Shown here one piece after another: positions 27,838 through 39,341 of a stretch of 64,000 bases of DNA. Position 1 is the stretch's first letter; each line of letters begins with the position of its first letter. The notes under the pieces are model-generated. The model did no database searches. It worked only from the letters and a program-made list of their open reading frames with translations, and was not told the DNA's origin. This DNA is from Actinospica robiniae DSM 44927 (GTDB lineage: Bacteria; Actinomycetota; Actinomycetes; Streptomycetales; Catenulisporaceae): the NCBI RefSeq assembly GCF_000504285.1, contig NZ_KI632511.1:6616154-6680153 (forward strand), given 5' to 3'. Position numbers and translations under genes: made by a program.

Positions 27838-28206
27838 ATGTCGACGCAGTTCGAACGGCCGAGCCCGCACCCTCCGAATGGCGCAGCCCGGTCCGGGGCG
27901 CACGCGATCGTCCTACCCGCCCCCCGGCGTCCTGACCAGGTCCTGCCCGCGCCGAGGCGCCCGCTAGCAGCCGCCGGGGGTTGCCGCAGGGCGGAGGCGG
28001 CCCGGCGGGCCGGGGTGGCGCCGAGCACCCTGCGCGGTTGGGAGCGGCGGCGGCTGGCCGGGCCGAGCGGCGCCATCGGCTACACCCCCTACGACATCGT
28101 CCGGCTGGAGGCGCTCGCCCGGCTGGTGCGCGCCGGGCAGTCCGCCGAGGACGCCGCGCGACGCCTGGACGCACTCGCGGCGGCCGGGGGGCGCGTGGCC
28201 GGGTGA
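27838..28206 (+). CDS. MerR-like helix-turn-helix protein
   Basis: After a Pro/Arg-rich N-terminus of about 45 residues comes AEAARRAGVAPSTLRGWERRRL and YTPYDIVRLEALARLVRAG, the helix-turn-helix plus wing of a MerR-type DNA-binding domain. No effector domain follows, so it resembles a BldC-type mini-regulator. I prefer ATG 27838, although no strong ribosome binding site is seen. It is divergent from the Wbl gene, sharing a 125-base upstream region. Coding of the N-terminal part is uncertain. Confidence 0.6.
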   Translation: MSTQFERPSPHPPNGAARSGAHAIVLPAPRRPDQVLPAPRRPLAAAGGCRRAEAARRAGVAPSTLRGWERRRLAGPSGAIGYTPYDIVRLEALARLVRAGQSAEDAARRLDALAAAGGRVAG

Positions 28207-28405
28207 CCCCGGCCCGAGGTGGCGAAAAACCCCGTCACCTGTCCGAAGCCGCCTGTCGCGGGCTAGATTGAGTACAGCTCGCGGTGATCGCGCGGTCGCG
28301 CGGCGTGCTGGGGCGCACGGTCGGCCGTCGCTCGATCAGGTGATCACCGGAACGGGCCGAAATCGATCATGAGCAGGGGCGGACCGGAGAAGAACGCGGC
28401 CGGGG

Positions 28406-28433
28406 CGTAACGCTTTCGGGTGACGCTCGTTGA
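28406..28433 (+). promoter_or_regulatory. Sigma-BldN-type promoter of bldM
   Basis: CGTAAC (28406-28411), 16 bases, then CGTTGA (28428-28433) is an exact match to the sigma-BldN consensus CGTAAC-N16-CGTTGA known from bldMp1 in Streptomyces coelicolor. The bldM ATG is 40 bases downstream. Confidence 0.85.
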
Positions 28434-28472
28434 GTCTGACGGATCCTGGTCCGCAGTGCGTGGAGGCACCCC

Positions 28473-29084
28473 ATGACATCCATTCTGGTCTGCGACGACT
28501 CACCCCTGGCCCGTGAAACCCTGCGCCGCGCGGTGGCTACCGTGCCCGGCGTCGACCGGGTCACGACCGCGAGCAGCGGGGAGGAGGTGTTGCGCCGCTG
28601 GACCGCCGACCGAGCCGATCTGGTGCTCATGGACGTGCGGATGCCCGGCCTCGGCGGGGTCGAGACGGTACGACGGCTCGTCTCGAGCGATCCGACCGCC
28701 CGCGTGGTCATGTTGACCATGGCCGAGGACCTCGACGGGGTCGCTCTGGCCGTCGCCTCGGGCGCCCGCGGGTATCTGCACAAGGACGCCTCGCGCGCCG
28801 AGCTGCGCGCCACCGTCTCCCAGGCTCTGGCCGACCCGACCTGGCGGCTGGCCCCGCGCCGGCTGCGGCCGGCCGAGGTGGGCTCCGCGCCCACCCTGAC
28901 CGCCCGGGAGATCCAGGTGCTCGAGGGCATGAGCCACGGCCGGTCGAACGCGGAGATCGGCCGGGACCTGTTCCTGTCCGAGGACACCGTGAAGACCCAT
29001 GCGCGCCGGCTGTTCAAGAAGCTCGGAGCGTCCGATCGGGCTCACGCGGTCGCGCTGGGCTTCCGTTGGGGCTTGGTCAGGTAG
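28473..29084 (+). CDS. bldM: Developmental response regulator BldM
   Basis: An atypical response regulator that drives aerial growth and sporulation genes as a homodimer and, with WhiI, as a heterodimer in Streptomyces. The receiver domain ([20 protein letters not shown] and [11 protein letters not shown] with Asp54) is followed by a LuxR-type HTH ([37 protein letters not shown]). The match to BldM is near complete over 203 aa. RBS GGAGG precedes ATG 28473, and a sigma-BldN promoter lies just upstream, so regulation by BldN is probably conserved. Confidence 0.96.
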   Translation: MTSILVCDDSPLARETLRRAVATVPGVDRVTTASSGEEVLRRWTADRADLVLMDVRMPGLGGVETVRRLVSSDPTARVVMLTMAEDLDGVALAVASGARGYLHKDASRAELRATVSQALADPTWRLAPRRLRPAEVGSAPTLTAREIQVLEGMSHGRSNAEIGRDLFLSEDTVKTHARRLFKKLGASDRAHAVALGFRWGLVR

Positions 29085-30818
<1,734 letters not shown>

Positions 30819-30882
30819 TAGAAACTTCCTCGGGAATCAGCCGCACAGTGCCGATGAGCAGAAGCGTGAAAGAGGAACCGCG

Positions 30883-31989
30883 TTGACTGAGGTGGAGATC
30901 GGGCGGGCCAAGCGGGCCCGGCAGGCGTACGGCCTGGACGATGTGGCACTGGTACCGGCCCGCCGGACCCGCGACCCCGAGGAGGTCTCGATCTCCTGGC
31001 AGATCGACGCGTACGAGCTCGACCTGCCGTTCCTCGCGGCGCCGATGGACTCGGTGGTCTCCCCGGCCACCGCGGTGGCCATCGGCCGGCTCGGCGGGGT
31101 GGGCGTGCTCGACCTCGAGGGCCTGTGGACCCGGTACGCCGACCCGGCCCCGCTGCTGGGCGAGATCGCCCAGCTGCCGGCCGAGCAGGTGGTGCGGCGG
31201 ATGCGCGAGCTCTACGCGCAGCCGATCCAGGAGGAGCTGATCGTCCAGCGGATCAAGGAGATCCGCGCCGCCGGCGTGGTGACCGCGGGCTCGCTCTCTC
31301 CGCAGCACACCGCCCAGTACGCGAAGGCCGTGGTGGCGGCCGGGGTGGACCTGTTCGTCATCCGCGGCACCACGGTCTCGGCCGAGCACGTCTCCGGCCG
31401 CAGCGAGCCGCTCAACCTCAAGCAGTTCATCTATGAGCTCGAAGTCCCGGTGGTGGCCGGCGGCGTGGCCACCTACAAGGCCGCGCTGCACCTGATGCGC
31501 TCGGGCGCGGCCGGCGTGCTGGTCGGCTTCGGCGGCGGCTCCTCGCACACCACCAAGAACGTCCTGGGCATCGCGGTCCCGATGGCCAGCGCGATCTCGG
31601 ACGTGGCCGCGGCCCGCCGCGACTACATGGACGAGTCCGGCGGCCGGTACGTGCACGTCATCGCGGACGGCGCGATGGGCGGCAGCGGCGAGATCGCCAA
31701 GGCCATAGCGTGCGGCGCCGACGGCGTGATGATCGGCTCCCCGCTGGCCCGCGCGATCGACGCGCCGGGCCTGGGCTACCACTGGGGCGCGGAGGCCTGG
31801 CACGGCGAGGTCCCGCGCGGGATGCGCACCCACCTGGGCACGGTCGGCACGCTCGAGCAGATCCTGATCGGCCCCTCGAACACGGCCGACGGCACGATGA
31901 ACCTGTTCGGCTCGCTGCGCCGGGCCATGGCCACCACCGGCTACTCGGACCTCAAGGAGTTCCAGCGCTGCGAGCTGACCGTGCGCTGA
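30883..31989 (+). CDS. guaB3: GuaB3 family IMP dehydrogenase-related protein
   Basis: A 368-aa relative of IMP dehydrogenase without CBS repeats, found in actinobacteria and cyanobacteria. The TTG start gives TEVEIGRAKRARQAYGLDDV, as in other members, with AGAGGA 6 bases before it. It keeps the barrel phosphate site GGVATYKAAL and DGAMGGSGEIAKAIACGADG. Some members reduce GMP to IMP rather than oxidising IMP, so the reaction here is open. It follows guaB after 64 bases in the same orientation. Confidence 0.93.
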   Translation: MTEVEIGRAKRARQAYGLDDVALVPARRTRDPEEVSISWQIDAYELDLPFLAAPMDSVVSPATAVAIGRLGGVGVLDLEGLWTRYADPAPLLGEIAQLPAEQVVRRMRELYAQPIQEELIVQRIKEIRAAGVVTAGSLSPQHTAQYAKAVVAAGVDLFVIRGTTVSAEHVSGRSEPLNLKQFIYELEVPVVAGGVATYKAALHLMRSGAAGVLVGFGGGSSHTTKNVLGIAVPMASAISDVAAARRDYMDESGGRYVHVIADGAMGGSGEIAKAIACGADGVMIGSPLARAIDAPGLGYHWGAEAWHGEVPRGMRTHLGTVGTLEQILIGPSNTADGTMNLFGSLRRAMATTGYSDLKEFQRCELTVR

Positions 31990-32027
31990 GGCGCCGGTCC
32001 GGCCGCGGCCGGAGATCGCCTGAGTGG

Positions 32028-32077
32028 AGTGCCGCCCACCGGGGTCCGCGCTGAGCGCGGGGCCGGTGGGCGGCACT
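32028..32077 (+). terminator. Terminator after guaB3
   Basis: A perfect 15-bp stem (AGTGCCGCCCACCGG with its complement) encloses a GC-rich loop that forms an inner hairpin. It has no long T tract. Confidence 0.75.
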
Positions 32078-32105
32078 GCCTACTGATGGGTAATAAACTG
32101 CCGCC

Positions 32106-33797
32106 ATGCAGCAGAGCGCGAAGCTGGGTCCGGACGAGCGCAACGCGGCGTTGACCGCGATGAGCGCAGCGGAACTCGATGTACTGGTGATCGGCGGCGG
32201 CGTGGTCGGCGCCGGCTGCGCCTTGGACGCGGCCACCCGGGGCCTGTCCGTCGGACTGGTCGAGGCCCGGGACTGGGCCAGCGGCACCTCGAGCCGGTCC
32301 TCCAAACTCATCCACGGCGGCCTGCGCTACCTGGAGATGCTCGACTTCCGCCTGGTACGCGAGGCGCTGAAGGAGCGCGGCCTGCTGCTCGACCGGCTCG
32401 CCCCGCACCTGGTGCGCCCGGTGCCGTTCCTCTACCCGCTCACCGGCCACGTCTGGGAGCGGGCCTACGCGGGCTCCGGCGTGGCCCTGTACGACGGCAT
32501 GAGCGTCTCCTCCGGCCAGGGCCGCGGCCTGCCCGCGCATCGCCACCTCACCCGCCGCCACGCGCTGCGGATCGCGCCCTCGCTGCGCAAGGAGTCTCTG
32601 GTCGGGGCGATCCAGTACTACGACGCGCAGGTCGACGACGCCCGTTTCGTGGCCACACTGGTGCGTTCGGCCGCCGGCTACGGCGCGTACGCCGCCAACC
32701 GGGCCCGGGTGGTCGGGTTCCTGCGCGAGGGCGAGCGGGTCACCGGCGCGATCGTGCGCGACGAATTGACCAAGGCCGAGCACCACATCCGGGCCAAGCA
32801 GGTCATCAACGCGACCGGCGTGTGGACCGACGACGTGCAGGAGATGGTGGGGGAGCGCGGCAAGTTCCACGTGCGCGCGTCCAAGGGCGTGCACCTGGTC
32901 GTGCCGCGGGACCGGATCCAGTCCGACTCCGGGATCATCCTGCGTACGGAGAAGTCCGTGCTCTTCATCATTCCCTGGGGCCGGCACTGGATCATCGGCA
33001 CCACCGACACCGCCTGGCAGCTGGACAAAGAGAATCCGGCCGCCACCGCGGCGGACATCGACTACGTGCTCGCGCACGTCAACCGGGTGCTCAAGACGCC
33101 GCTCGGCCGCGCGGATGTGGAAGGCGTCTACGCCGGTCTCAGGCCTCTGCTGGCGGGCGAGTCGGACGAGACCTCGAAGCTCTCCCGGGAGCACCTGGTG
33201 GCGCACGCGGTGCCGGGCCTCGTGGTCGTCGCGGGCGGCAAGTACACCACGTACCGGGTGATGGCCCAGGACGCCGTGGACGCGGCCGTACACGGCCTCG
33301 ATCGGCGGGTGCCTGCATCGGTGACCCAGAACGTCCCGTTGCTCGGCGCAGACGGCTTCCCAGCCCTCTGGAACGCCCGTGGCAAGCTCGCCGCCTCGGC
33401 CGGATTGCATGTCGCGTGGATCGAGCACCTGCTGCGCCGTTACGGCACGGCGGCGGCCGAGGTGCTGGAGTCGGTGCGGCGGGAGCCCGAACTCGGCCGG
33501 CCGCTCGAGGGCGCCGCCGACTACCTGCGCGCGGAAGTGGTCTACGCGGCCACGCACGAGGGTGCGCTGGACGTGGAGGACGTGCTCACCCGCCGCACCC
33601 GGATCTGCTTCGAGACCTTCGACCGCGGCGTCCGGGCCGCCCGTCCGGCGGCGGAGCTGCTGGCCGCGGCGCTCGGCTGGGACGGGGTCAGACTCGAGGC
33701 CGAGGTCGCCTCGTACGAGGCCCGGATCGCGGGCGAGCGGGCCGCGCAGGACCAGCCGGACGACGAGTCCGCGATGGCGGTCGCCACGCTCGGCTGA
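32106..33797 (+). CDS. glpD: Aerobic glycerol-3-phosphate dehydrogenase
   Basis: A membrane-associated FAD enzyme that oxidises glycerol-3-phosphate to dihydroxyacetone phosphate and passes electrons to quinone. The N-terminal FAD motif is VIGGGVVGAGCALDAATRG. SRSSKLIHGGLRYLE, the family signature, and IIGTTDTAWQ at the substrate site are clear. A C-terminal helical domain completes 563 aa. A TAATAA box 16 bases before ATG 32106 suggests a short or leaderless mRNA. glpF and glpK are not beside it. Confidence 0.95.
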   Translation: MQQSAKLGPDERNAALTAMSAAELDVLVIGGGVVGAGCALDAATRGLSVGLVEARDWASGTSSRSSKLIHGGLRYLEMLDFRLVREALKERGLLLDRLAPHLVRPVPFLYPLTGHVWERAYAGSGVALYDGMSVSSGQGRGLPAHRHLTRRHALRIAPSLRKESLVGAIQYYDAQVDDARFVATLVRSAAGYGAYAANRARVVGFLREGERVTGAIVRDELTKAEHHIRAKQVINATGVWTDDVQEMVGERGKFHVRASKGVHLVVPRDRIQSDSGIILRTEKSVLFIIPWGRHWIIGTTDTAWQLDKENPAATAADIDYVLAHVNRVLKTPLGRADVEGVYAGLRPLLAGESDETSKLSREHLVAHAVPGLVVVAGGKYTTYRVMAQDAVDAAVHGLDRRVPASVTQNVPLLGADGFPALWNARGKLAASAGLHVAWIEHLLRRYGTAAAEVLESVRREPELGRPLEGAADYLRAEVVYAATHEGALDVEDVLTRRTRICFETFDRGVRAARPAAELLAAALGWDGVRLEAEVASYEARIAGERAAQDQPDDESAMAVATLG

Positions 33798-33858
33798 CGG
33801 CGCGGCGCACGCGCCGTCCGCGTCGTGCGGGCGGCCGGGCCGTCCGGGCCGACGGCTC

Positions 33859-33890
33859 GATCAGGGTCCTGCGCTCAGGACCCTGTGATC
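33859..33890 (+). terminator. Terminator after glpD
   Basis: A stem of 10 bp or more (CAGGGTCCTG, loop CGCT, CAGGACCCTG), extended by GATC/GATC flanks. It lies between glpD and a convergent minus-strand gene. Confidence 0.75.
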
Positions 33891-33906
33891 TCGGCCGCGG
33901 CCGGGC

Positions 33907-34305
33907 TCAGCGCACCGTGCCGAGGCCGACGAGCAGCGAGGCGGTGGCGGTGAACAGGCCCACCAGCAGCCACACCGAACTGGGGCGCAGGGCTCTGAGA
34001 CGGCGGGACGGACGCACGGTCCAGGTCACCCCGGGGGCCGGGGTGCGTGGTCGCGCGGCGTCGCGCTGGAAGAAGCTCTCCAGCCAGCGTGCCTCGGCGG
34101 AGGCCTCGTGCACCCTTGCCGCGCGCACGAAAGCCTCGTTCAACTCCACGTAGTCGATCTCTTCGACACAGGCGTCCGCCTTGGTCTTGGCGTTCGCCGG
34201 CACCCATTCCACGTCGCTTTCGGGGGCTCCGCAGTGACGGCTGCGCTGCCCGGGAATGCGGCCGTGCTCCGAGGCACCGTTGCCTGAAAGCTCACTATCG
34301 GCCAT
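33907..34305 (-). CDS. Small C-tail-anchored membrane protein, unknown
   Basis: I do not recognise this 132-aa protein. It has a hydrophilic N-terminus, a helical middle (VEEIDYVELNEAFVRAARVH) and an Arg-rich stretch. It ends with one hydrophobic segment, SVWLLVGLFTATASLLVGLG, so it is probably a tail-anchored membrane protein facing the cytoplasm. ATG 34305 is preferred to ATG 34332, but neither has a strong binding site. It lies between glpD and proA, next to a terminator. Confidence 0.55.
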   Translation of the reverse strand: MADSELSGNGASEHGRIPGQRSRHCGAPESDVEWVPANAKTKADACVEEIDYVELNEAFVRAARVHEASAEARWLESFFQRDAARPRTPAPGVTWTVRPSRRLRALRPSSVWLLVGLFTATASLLVGLGTVR

Positions 34306-34444
34306 TGCCGCACTGTAACCGAATTGTTGCATGATCAGTAGGGTTCAGTGAAGTTATGGCGTGTTTCCTGCGCTATACAACCGTCCCACGCGTCCCGCCA
34401 CGCCCCGGCCGACTCATCGGACCTCGGCTGACCGGACCGTCGGC

Positions 34445-35713
34445 TCAGGTGTTGGCGTGCCGGGCCCGGGTCTGGCCGTCGCCGACCACGACGTACTTCG
34501 TGGAAGTGAGCTCAGGCAGGCCCATCGGGCCGCGCGCGTGCAGCTTCTGCGTGGAGATCCCGATCTCCGCGCCGAAGCCGAACTCGCCGCCGTCGGTGAA
34601 CCTGGTGGAGGCGTTGACCATCACCGCCGCCGCGTCCACCCGCGCGGTGAAAGCCCTTGCGGCGGCCTGGGAACGGGTCACGATCGCCTCGGTGTGGCCG
34701 CTGGAGTACTTGCGGATGTGCGCGACCGCCTCCTCCAGCGATCCGACCACCTTCGCCGCGATGTCGAGCGAGAGGTACTCGTCCTCGAAGTCGGATTCGC
34801 CCGCCGGCACCACGTCGGCCGAGTACGCCGCGATCTGCTCGTCTCCGTGCACTGTCACGCCCGCGTCCTTGAGCGCGGCCAAGGCCCGCGGCACGAAGAC
34901 GTCGGCGATGTCCTTGTGCACCAGGAAGGTCTCGGCCGCGTTGCACACGCTGGTGCGCTGCGCCTTCGAGTCCACCAGCAGTTCCACCGCGAGGTCGGGG
35001 TCGGCGTCGGCGTCGATGTAGACGTGGCAGTTGCCGATGCCCGTCTCGATCACCGGCACGATCGCGTTCTGCACCACGTTGCGGATCAGTGCGGCGCCGC
35101 CGCGCGGGATCACCACGTCCACCAGGCCGCGCGCCCGCAGCAGTTCGGTCACCGAGTCGTGCGTGTCGCCGGGCACCAGCTGCACCGCGTCGGCGGGGAG
35201 ACCGCTGGCCGTCAAAGCCTCGCGCAGCACCGCGACCAGCGCCGTGTTCGAGTCCTTAGCCGAGGAGGAACCCCGCAGCAGCACCGCGTTTCCGGACTTC
35301 AGGCACAGGCCGGCCGCGTCCACCGTCACGTTCGGCCGCGCCTCGTAGATGATCCCGACCACGCCGAACGGCACCCGCAGCTGCCGCAGCTCGAGCCCGT
35401 TGGGCAGAGTCGAGCCGCGCACCACCTCGCCGACCGGGTCGGGCAGCGCGGTGACCGCGCGCAGCGCCTCCGCGATGGCCGCGATCCTGGCCTGGGTCAG
35501 CCGGAGCCGGTCCACGATCCCCGGATCGGTGCCCGCCTCCTCGGCCCGGGCCACGTCGGCCGCGTTCGCCTCCAGCAGCCGCGGCGCGTGCTCGACCAGC
35601 GCGTCGGCCATCGTCCGCAGCGCCCGGTCCTTTTCCGCCCTGGTACGCACGGCCAGGTCAGCGGCCGCCTCGCGAGCGGCCTCGGCCGCCTCGGTCACCG
35701 TGTACGTCATCAT
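34445..35713 (-). CDS. proA: Gamma-glutamyl phosphate reductase
   Basis: Second step of proline synthesis: reduces gamma-glutamyl phosphate to glutamate semialdehyde with NADPH. The aldehyde-dehydrogenase-like fold keeps the catalytic Cys in [13 protein letters not shown], plus the conserved [20 protein letters not shown] and the final [19 protein letters not shown]. It is 422 aa, a usual length. It follows proB on the minus strand by about 67 bases. Confidence 0.96.
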   Translation of the reverse strand: MMTYTVTEAAEAAREAAADLAVRTRAEKDRALRTMADALVEHAPRLLEANAADVARAEEAGTDPGIVDRLRLTQARIAAIAEALRAVTALPDPVGEVVRGSTLPNGLELRQLRVPFGVVGIIYEARPNVTVDAAGLCLKSGNAVLLRGSSSAKDSNTALVAVLREALTASGLPADAVQLVPGDTHDSVTELLRARGLVDVVIPRGGAALIRNVVQNAIVPVIETGIGNCHVYIDADADPDLAVELLVDSKAQRTSVCNAAETFLVHKDIADVFVPRALAALKDAGVTVHGDEQIAAYSADVVPAGESDFEDEYLSLDIAAKVVGSLEEAVAHIRKYSSGHTEAIVTRSQAAARAFTARVDAAAVMVNASTRFTDGGEFGFGAEIGISTQKLHARGPMGLPELTSTKYVVVGDGQTRARHANT

Positions 35714-35780
35714 CGATCCCTGAGTCAGCTGGCTTGGAGTGGTCGGTGCTCGATCGTCTTCGGTCTTCGGTCTTCGGGCC

Positions 35781-36896
35781 TCAGTGGAAGGCCACGAGGT
35801 CGTCCCGGTGGACCACCTCGCGTTCGTAGTGCGGGCCGAGCTCGGCGGCCAGCTCGCGGGTGGAGCGGCCGAGCAGCGCGGGCAGCTCGGCCGCGTCGAA
35901 GTTCACCAGGCCGCGCCCGATCAGCCGGCCGTCCGGCCCGCGCAGGTCCACCGGCTCGCCGGCCGTGAAATTGCCGGAGACCTCGGTGATCCCGGCCGGC
36001 AGCAACGAGGACCCGCGCTCGGTGACCGCCGCCACCGCGCCCTGATCGAGCGTCAGCACGCCCCGCGCGGTCGTCGCATGGGCCAGCCACAGCCGCCGCG
36101 CGCCGCCGCGCTCTCCGGTGCGGTGGAAGACCGTGCCCACCGCCTCCCCGCGCAGCGCTCGCGCGGCGTAGGCGGCGGTGGTGAGTATGACCGGGATCCC
36201 GGCGCCGGTGGCGATCCGCGCGGCGTCCACCTTCGTGACCATGCCGCCCGTGCCCACGCCGGCCTTCCCGACCGACCCGATCGCCACCCCGGCCAGGTCC
36301 TGCGGGCCGCGCACCTCACGGATCGGGCTGGTGCCCGGCAGGCTCGGATCGCCGTCGTAGAGCGCGTCCACGTCGGAGAGCAGCAGCAGCAGATCGGCGT
36401 CGACCAGATGCGCCACCAGCGCGGCCAGCCGGTCGTTGTCGCCGAAGCGGATCTCCTGGGTGGCCACCGTGTCGTTCTCGTTGACGATCGGGACCACGCC
36501 CAGCTCGAGCAGCTTGTTGAAGGTGCTGACCGCGTTGCGGTAGTGCGAGCGGCGGGTCACGTCGTCCGCGGTCAGCAGCACCTGCCCGACCCGCCGCCCG
36601 TGCCGGGCGAAGGACTGGGTGTAGCGCGCGATCAGCAGGCCCTGCCCGACGCTCGCCGCCGCCTGCTGGGTGGCCAGGTCCTTCGGACGCCTGGTCAGCC
36701 CCAGCGGCGCCAGGCCGGCCGCGATGGCGCCCGAGGAGACCAGCACGATCTCGGCGCCCGGCACCGTCTCGGCCAGCGCGTCCACCAGCGCGTCCACGCG
36801 GCTGCCGTCGAGCCCGCCCGCCGTCGTGGTCAACGAGGACGAGCCCACCTTGATCACGATCCGCCGCGCGGCGACGACCTGCTGCAACGTGCTCAC
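35781..36896 (-). CDS. proB: Glutamate 5-kinase
   Basis: First and feedback-inhibited step of proline synthesis: phosphorylates glutamate on its gamma-carboxyl. The kinase core starts [13 protein letters not shown] and has [11 protein letters not shown] and [17 protein letters not shown]. The last 80 or so residues form a PUA domain, giving 371 aa in total. GTG 36896 is used. It is 54 bases after obgE and ahead of proA; the order obgE-proB-proA is frequent in actinobacteria. Confidence 0.96.
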   Translation of the reverse strand: MSTLQQVVAARRIVIKVGSSSLTTTAGGLDGSRVDALVDALAETVPGAEIVLVSSGAIAAGLAPLGLTRRPKDLATQQAAASVGQGLLIARYTQSFARHGRRVGQVLLTADDVTRRSHYRNAVSTFNKLLELGVVPIVNENDTVATQEIRFGDNDRLAALVAHLVDADLLLLLSDVDALYDGDPSLPGTSPIREVRGPQDLAGVAIGSVGKAGVGTGGMVTKVDAARIATGAGIPVILTTAAYAARALRGEAVGTVFHRTGERGGARRLWLAHATTARGVLTLDQGAVAAVTERGSSLLPAGITEVSGNFTAGEPVDLRGPDGRLIGRGLVNFDAAELPALLGRSTRELAAELGPHYEREVVHRDDLVAFH

Positions 36897-36950
36897 CCGG
36901 CCATTGTGCCCGCGGGGCGGGAGGGGTCCAAAACCGATTTCACAGAGTGG

Positions 36951-38336
36951 TCAGCCGTAAAGCCGATCGTCCGAGCCGCGCGGGCCGAGGTGCTCGGCGC
37001 CGCCGGAGAGGGTCGGGCGCCAGTCGAAGACCACCGCGTCCGGGCCGCCGCCGATGACGACCTCGTCGCCCTCGCGCGCGCCCATCTCCAGCAGCGCCTG
37101 CTCGATGCCCAGCTTGTACAGGCGCTCGGCCAGGTAGCCGACCGCCTCGTCGTTCTGGAAGTCGGTCTGCTTGATCCAGCGCTCTGCCTTGTGGCTGAGC
37201 ACGACATAGTGCTCGTCCTCGAAGCGCAGTGTGAACGGCACCTCGTCGACGGCCCGGGGCCGCAGGATGATCCGCTCCTCGACCACCTCGGGCCGTGCGG
37301 CGCGCGCCTGCTCGACGATCTCGGCCAGCGCGTAGCCGAGCTCCTTCAGGCCGGTGTGGCTCACCGCCGAGACCTCGAACACGCGCAGGCCGCGGCCCTC
37401 GAGCTCGGCGCGGACCAGGTCCGCGAGATCCTTGCCGTCCGGGATGTCGGTCTTGTTGAGCACCACCAGCCGCGGCCGCTCGGTGAGCCGGCCGTAGTCG
37501 CCGTGCTGGTCGTCCGGGATGGTCGCCTCGTACGCGGCCAGCTCGGCCTCGATCGTGTCGAGGTCGCTGACCGGGTCGCGGTCCGACTCGAGCGTGGCGC
37601 AGTCGAGCACGTGCACGAGCACCGCGCACCGCTCGATGTGCCGCAGGAACTCGTGGCCAAGGCCCTTGCCCTGGCTCGCCCCCGGGATCAGGCCCGGCAC
37701 GTCCGCCATGGTGAACACGTGCCCGGCGGACTGCACCACGCCGAGGTTCGGCACCAGGGTGGTGAACGGGTAGTCGGCGATCTTCGGCTTCGCCGCGCTC
37801 ATCGCCGCGATCAGCGAGCTCTTGCCCGCGCTCGGGTAGCCGATCAGCGCGACGTCCGCGACCGACTTGAGTTCGAGCACGTACTCGCCGTCCTCGCCCT
37901 CCTCGCCGAGCAGGCTGAAGCCGGGCGCCTTGCGCTTGGTCGAGGCCAGCGCCGCGTTCCCCAGGCCGCCCACGCCGCCCTGCGCCAGCACCAGCTTCGT
38001 ACCCGCGCCGACCAGGTCGGCCACCAGCTCGCCGGCGCGAGTCTTGACCACCGTGCCGCTCGGGACCGGCAGCACGACGTCCGCGCCGTTCGCGCCCTGC
38101 CGGTGCCCGCCCGCGCCGGGGCGGCCGTTGCCGGCGCTGCGGTGCGGGGAGAAGTGGTAGTCCAGCAGCGAGGTGACCCCGGCGTCCACCACGAGCGTCA
38201 CGTCGCCGCCCCGGCCGCCGTTGCCCCCGTCCGGGCCGCCGAGCGGCTTGAACTTCTCCCGGTGCACCGAGGTGCAGCCGTGGCCGCCCTTGCCGGCGGC
38301 GACACTGAGCACCACGCGGTCTACGAAGCTGGCCAT
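36951..38336 (-). CDS. obgE: GTPase Obg/CgtA
   Basis: A ribosome-associated GTPase linked to 50S assembly, stringent response and, in Streptomyces, sporulation. The glycine-rich Obg fold ([20 protein letters not shown]) occupies about residues 1-160. The G-domain follows with G1 [12 protein letters not shown]3 DVPGLIPGA and G4 NKTDI. A C-terminal OCT domain brings it to 461 aa. A terminator separates it from rpmA upstream. Confidence 0.96.
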   Translation of the reverse strand: MASFVDRVVLSVAAGKGGHGCTSVHREKFKPLGGPDGGNGGRGGDVTLVVDAGVTSLLDYHFSPHRSAGNGRPGAGGHRQGANGADVVLPVPSGTVVKTRAGELVADLVGAGTKLVLAQGGVGGLGNAALASTKRKAPGFSLLGEEGEDGEYVLELKSVADVALIGYPSAGKSSLIAAMSAAKPKIADYPFTTLVPNLGVVQSAGHVFTMADVPGLIPGASQGKGLGHEFLRHIERCAVLVHVLDCATLESDRDPVSDLDTIEAELAAYEATIPDDQHGDYGRLTERPRLVVLNKTDIPDGKDLADLVRAELEGRGLRVFEVSAVSHTGLKELGYALAEIVEQARAARPEVVEERIILRPRAVDEVPFTLRFEDEHYVVLSHKAERWIKQTDFQNDEAVGYLAERLYKLGIEQALLEMGAREGDEVVIGGGPDAVVFDWRPTLSGGAEHLGPRGSDDRLYG

Positions 38337-38370
38337 CGGTACTTCTCCTGACGATGAAGAGGTGTTGCTC

Positions 38371-38407
38371 TCGAAAAAACGATAAGCCGGGTCCGACGGA
38401 CCCGGCT
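38371..38407 (-). terminator. Terminator after rpmA
   Basis: A 10-bp perfect stem (AGCCGGGTCC) with a 3-base loop. Read on the minus strand it is followed by TTATCGTTTTTT. Confidence 0.88.
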
Positions 38408-38461
38408 CACCGAAGATCTCGCGTCGCGCGACCCGTGGTCACGCGCTCACGTGCGCCTTGC

Positions 38462-38713
38462 TCAGGCGGACACCACGTTGATGACCTTGCGGCCACGGTG
38501 GGTGCCGAACTGGACGGCGCCGCCGGCCAGCGCGAACAGGGTGTCGTCCTTGCCGCGGCCGACGTTCACGCCCGGGTGGAAGTGGGTGCCGCGCTGGCGC
38601 AGGATGATCTCGCCGGCGTTGACGACCTGGCCACCGAAGCGCTTGACGCCGAGTCGCTGAGCGTTGGAGTCGCGCCCGTTCCGGGTGGACGAGGCGCCCT
38701 TCTTGTGTGCCAT
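38462..38713 (-). CDS. rpmA: 50S ribosomal protein L27
   Basis: An 83-aa ribosomal protein whose N-terminus reaches the peptidyl transferase centre. [20 protein letters not shown] is the standard start, with no cleavable Firmicutes-type extension. [19 protein letters not shown] is conserved. It starts 5 bases after rplU ends, so they share an mRNA. Confidence 0.97.
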   Translation of the reverse strand: MAHKKGASSTRNGRDSNAQRLGVKRFGGQVVNAGEIILRQRGTHFHPGVNVGRGKDDTLFALAGGAVQFGTHRGRKVINVVSA

Positions 38714-38718
38714 GTCGG

Positions 38719-39036
38719 TTACTTCTTCCCGGTCTCGATGGACGTGACCTTGACCTGGGTGTACTTCTGGCGGTGACCCTGCCGCACCCGGTAGCCGGTC
38801 TTGTTCTTGTACTTGATGATGTCGATCTTGGCGGCCTTGACCTCGGCGACGATCTCGCCGGAGACCTTCACGCCCTCGAGCACCCACGGGTCGGAGGTGA
38901 CCTGGTCACCGTCCACCACGAGCAGCGTCTTGAAGTCGACGGCCGTGCCGGGCTTGCCGACGATCCGGTCGACCTCGACGATGTCGCCGACGGCGACCTT
39001 GTGCTGCCTGCCGCCACTGCGGACGATCGCGTACAC
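38719..39036 (-). CDS. rplU: 50S ribosomal protein L21
   Basis: A 105-aa protein that binds 23S rRNA. It begins [17 protein letters not shown] and ends [19 protein letters not shown], as expected. The start is GTG 39036. The promoter must lie in the 300-base region up to the rne terminator; I see no clear leader structure there. Confidence 0.97.
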   Translation of the reverse strand: MYAIVRSGGRQHKVAVGDIVEVDRIVGKPGTAVDFKTLLVVDGDQVTSDPWVLEGVKVSGEIVAEVKAAKIDIIKYKNKTGYRVRQGHRQKYTQVKVTSIETGKK

Positions 39037-39270
39037 GATTTACCACTTCCTGCCCGCGTCGATGCACGGGTCTCATCTGGCCAGCGCGCAACTATCTCCT
39101 GGCTGCCGCGGAGCGGGCGGGCACGGGGCGCCGCCGGGATTCCGGGCACGGAGTCTGCCAACGCGAGGCTGGTCAACAAAGGGCGGGTCTTCGGCCGCGA
39201 AGGGCCAGGACACGCCGACGCTCCAGATTACCTGCCGGGTCCACCGCGGAGCAAACCGGGCCCGGCGCGC

Positions 39271-39296
39271 CGCGACCCGGCCGAAGCCGGGTCGCG
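39271..39296 (-). terminator. Terminator after rne
   Basis: A perfect 11-bp stem, CGCGACCCGGC with its complement, around CGAA. It lies just past the rne stop on the minus strand and lacks a T tract. Confidence 0.7.
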
Positions 39297-39341
39297 GGTG
39301 CGCTCACGCGCTGGTCACGCAGTGCGGGCGGAGCGCGGGGC

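Noticed and set aside
35739-38351. An 870-aa open frame on the plus strand across proB and obgE
   Set aside because: It lies antisense to two clear conserved genes and consists of a Val/Arg/Gly-rich pattern expected opposite high-GC codons.
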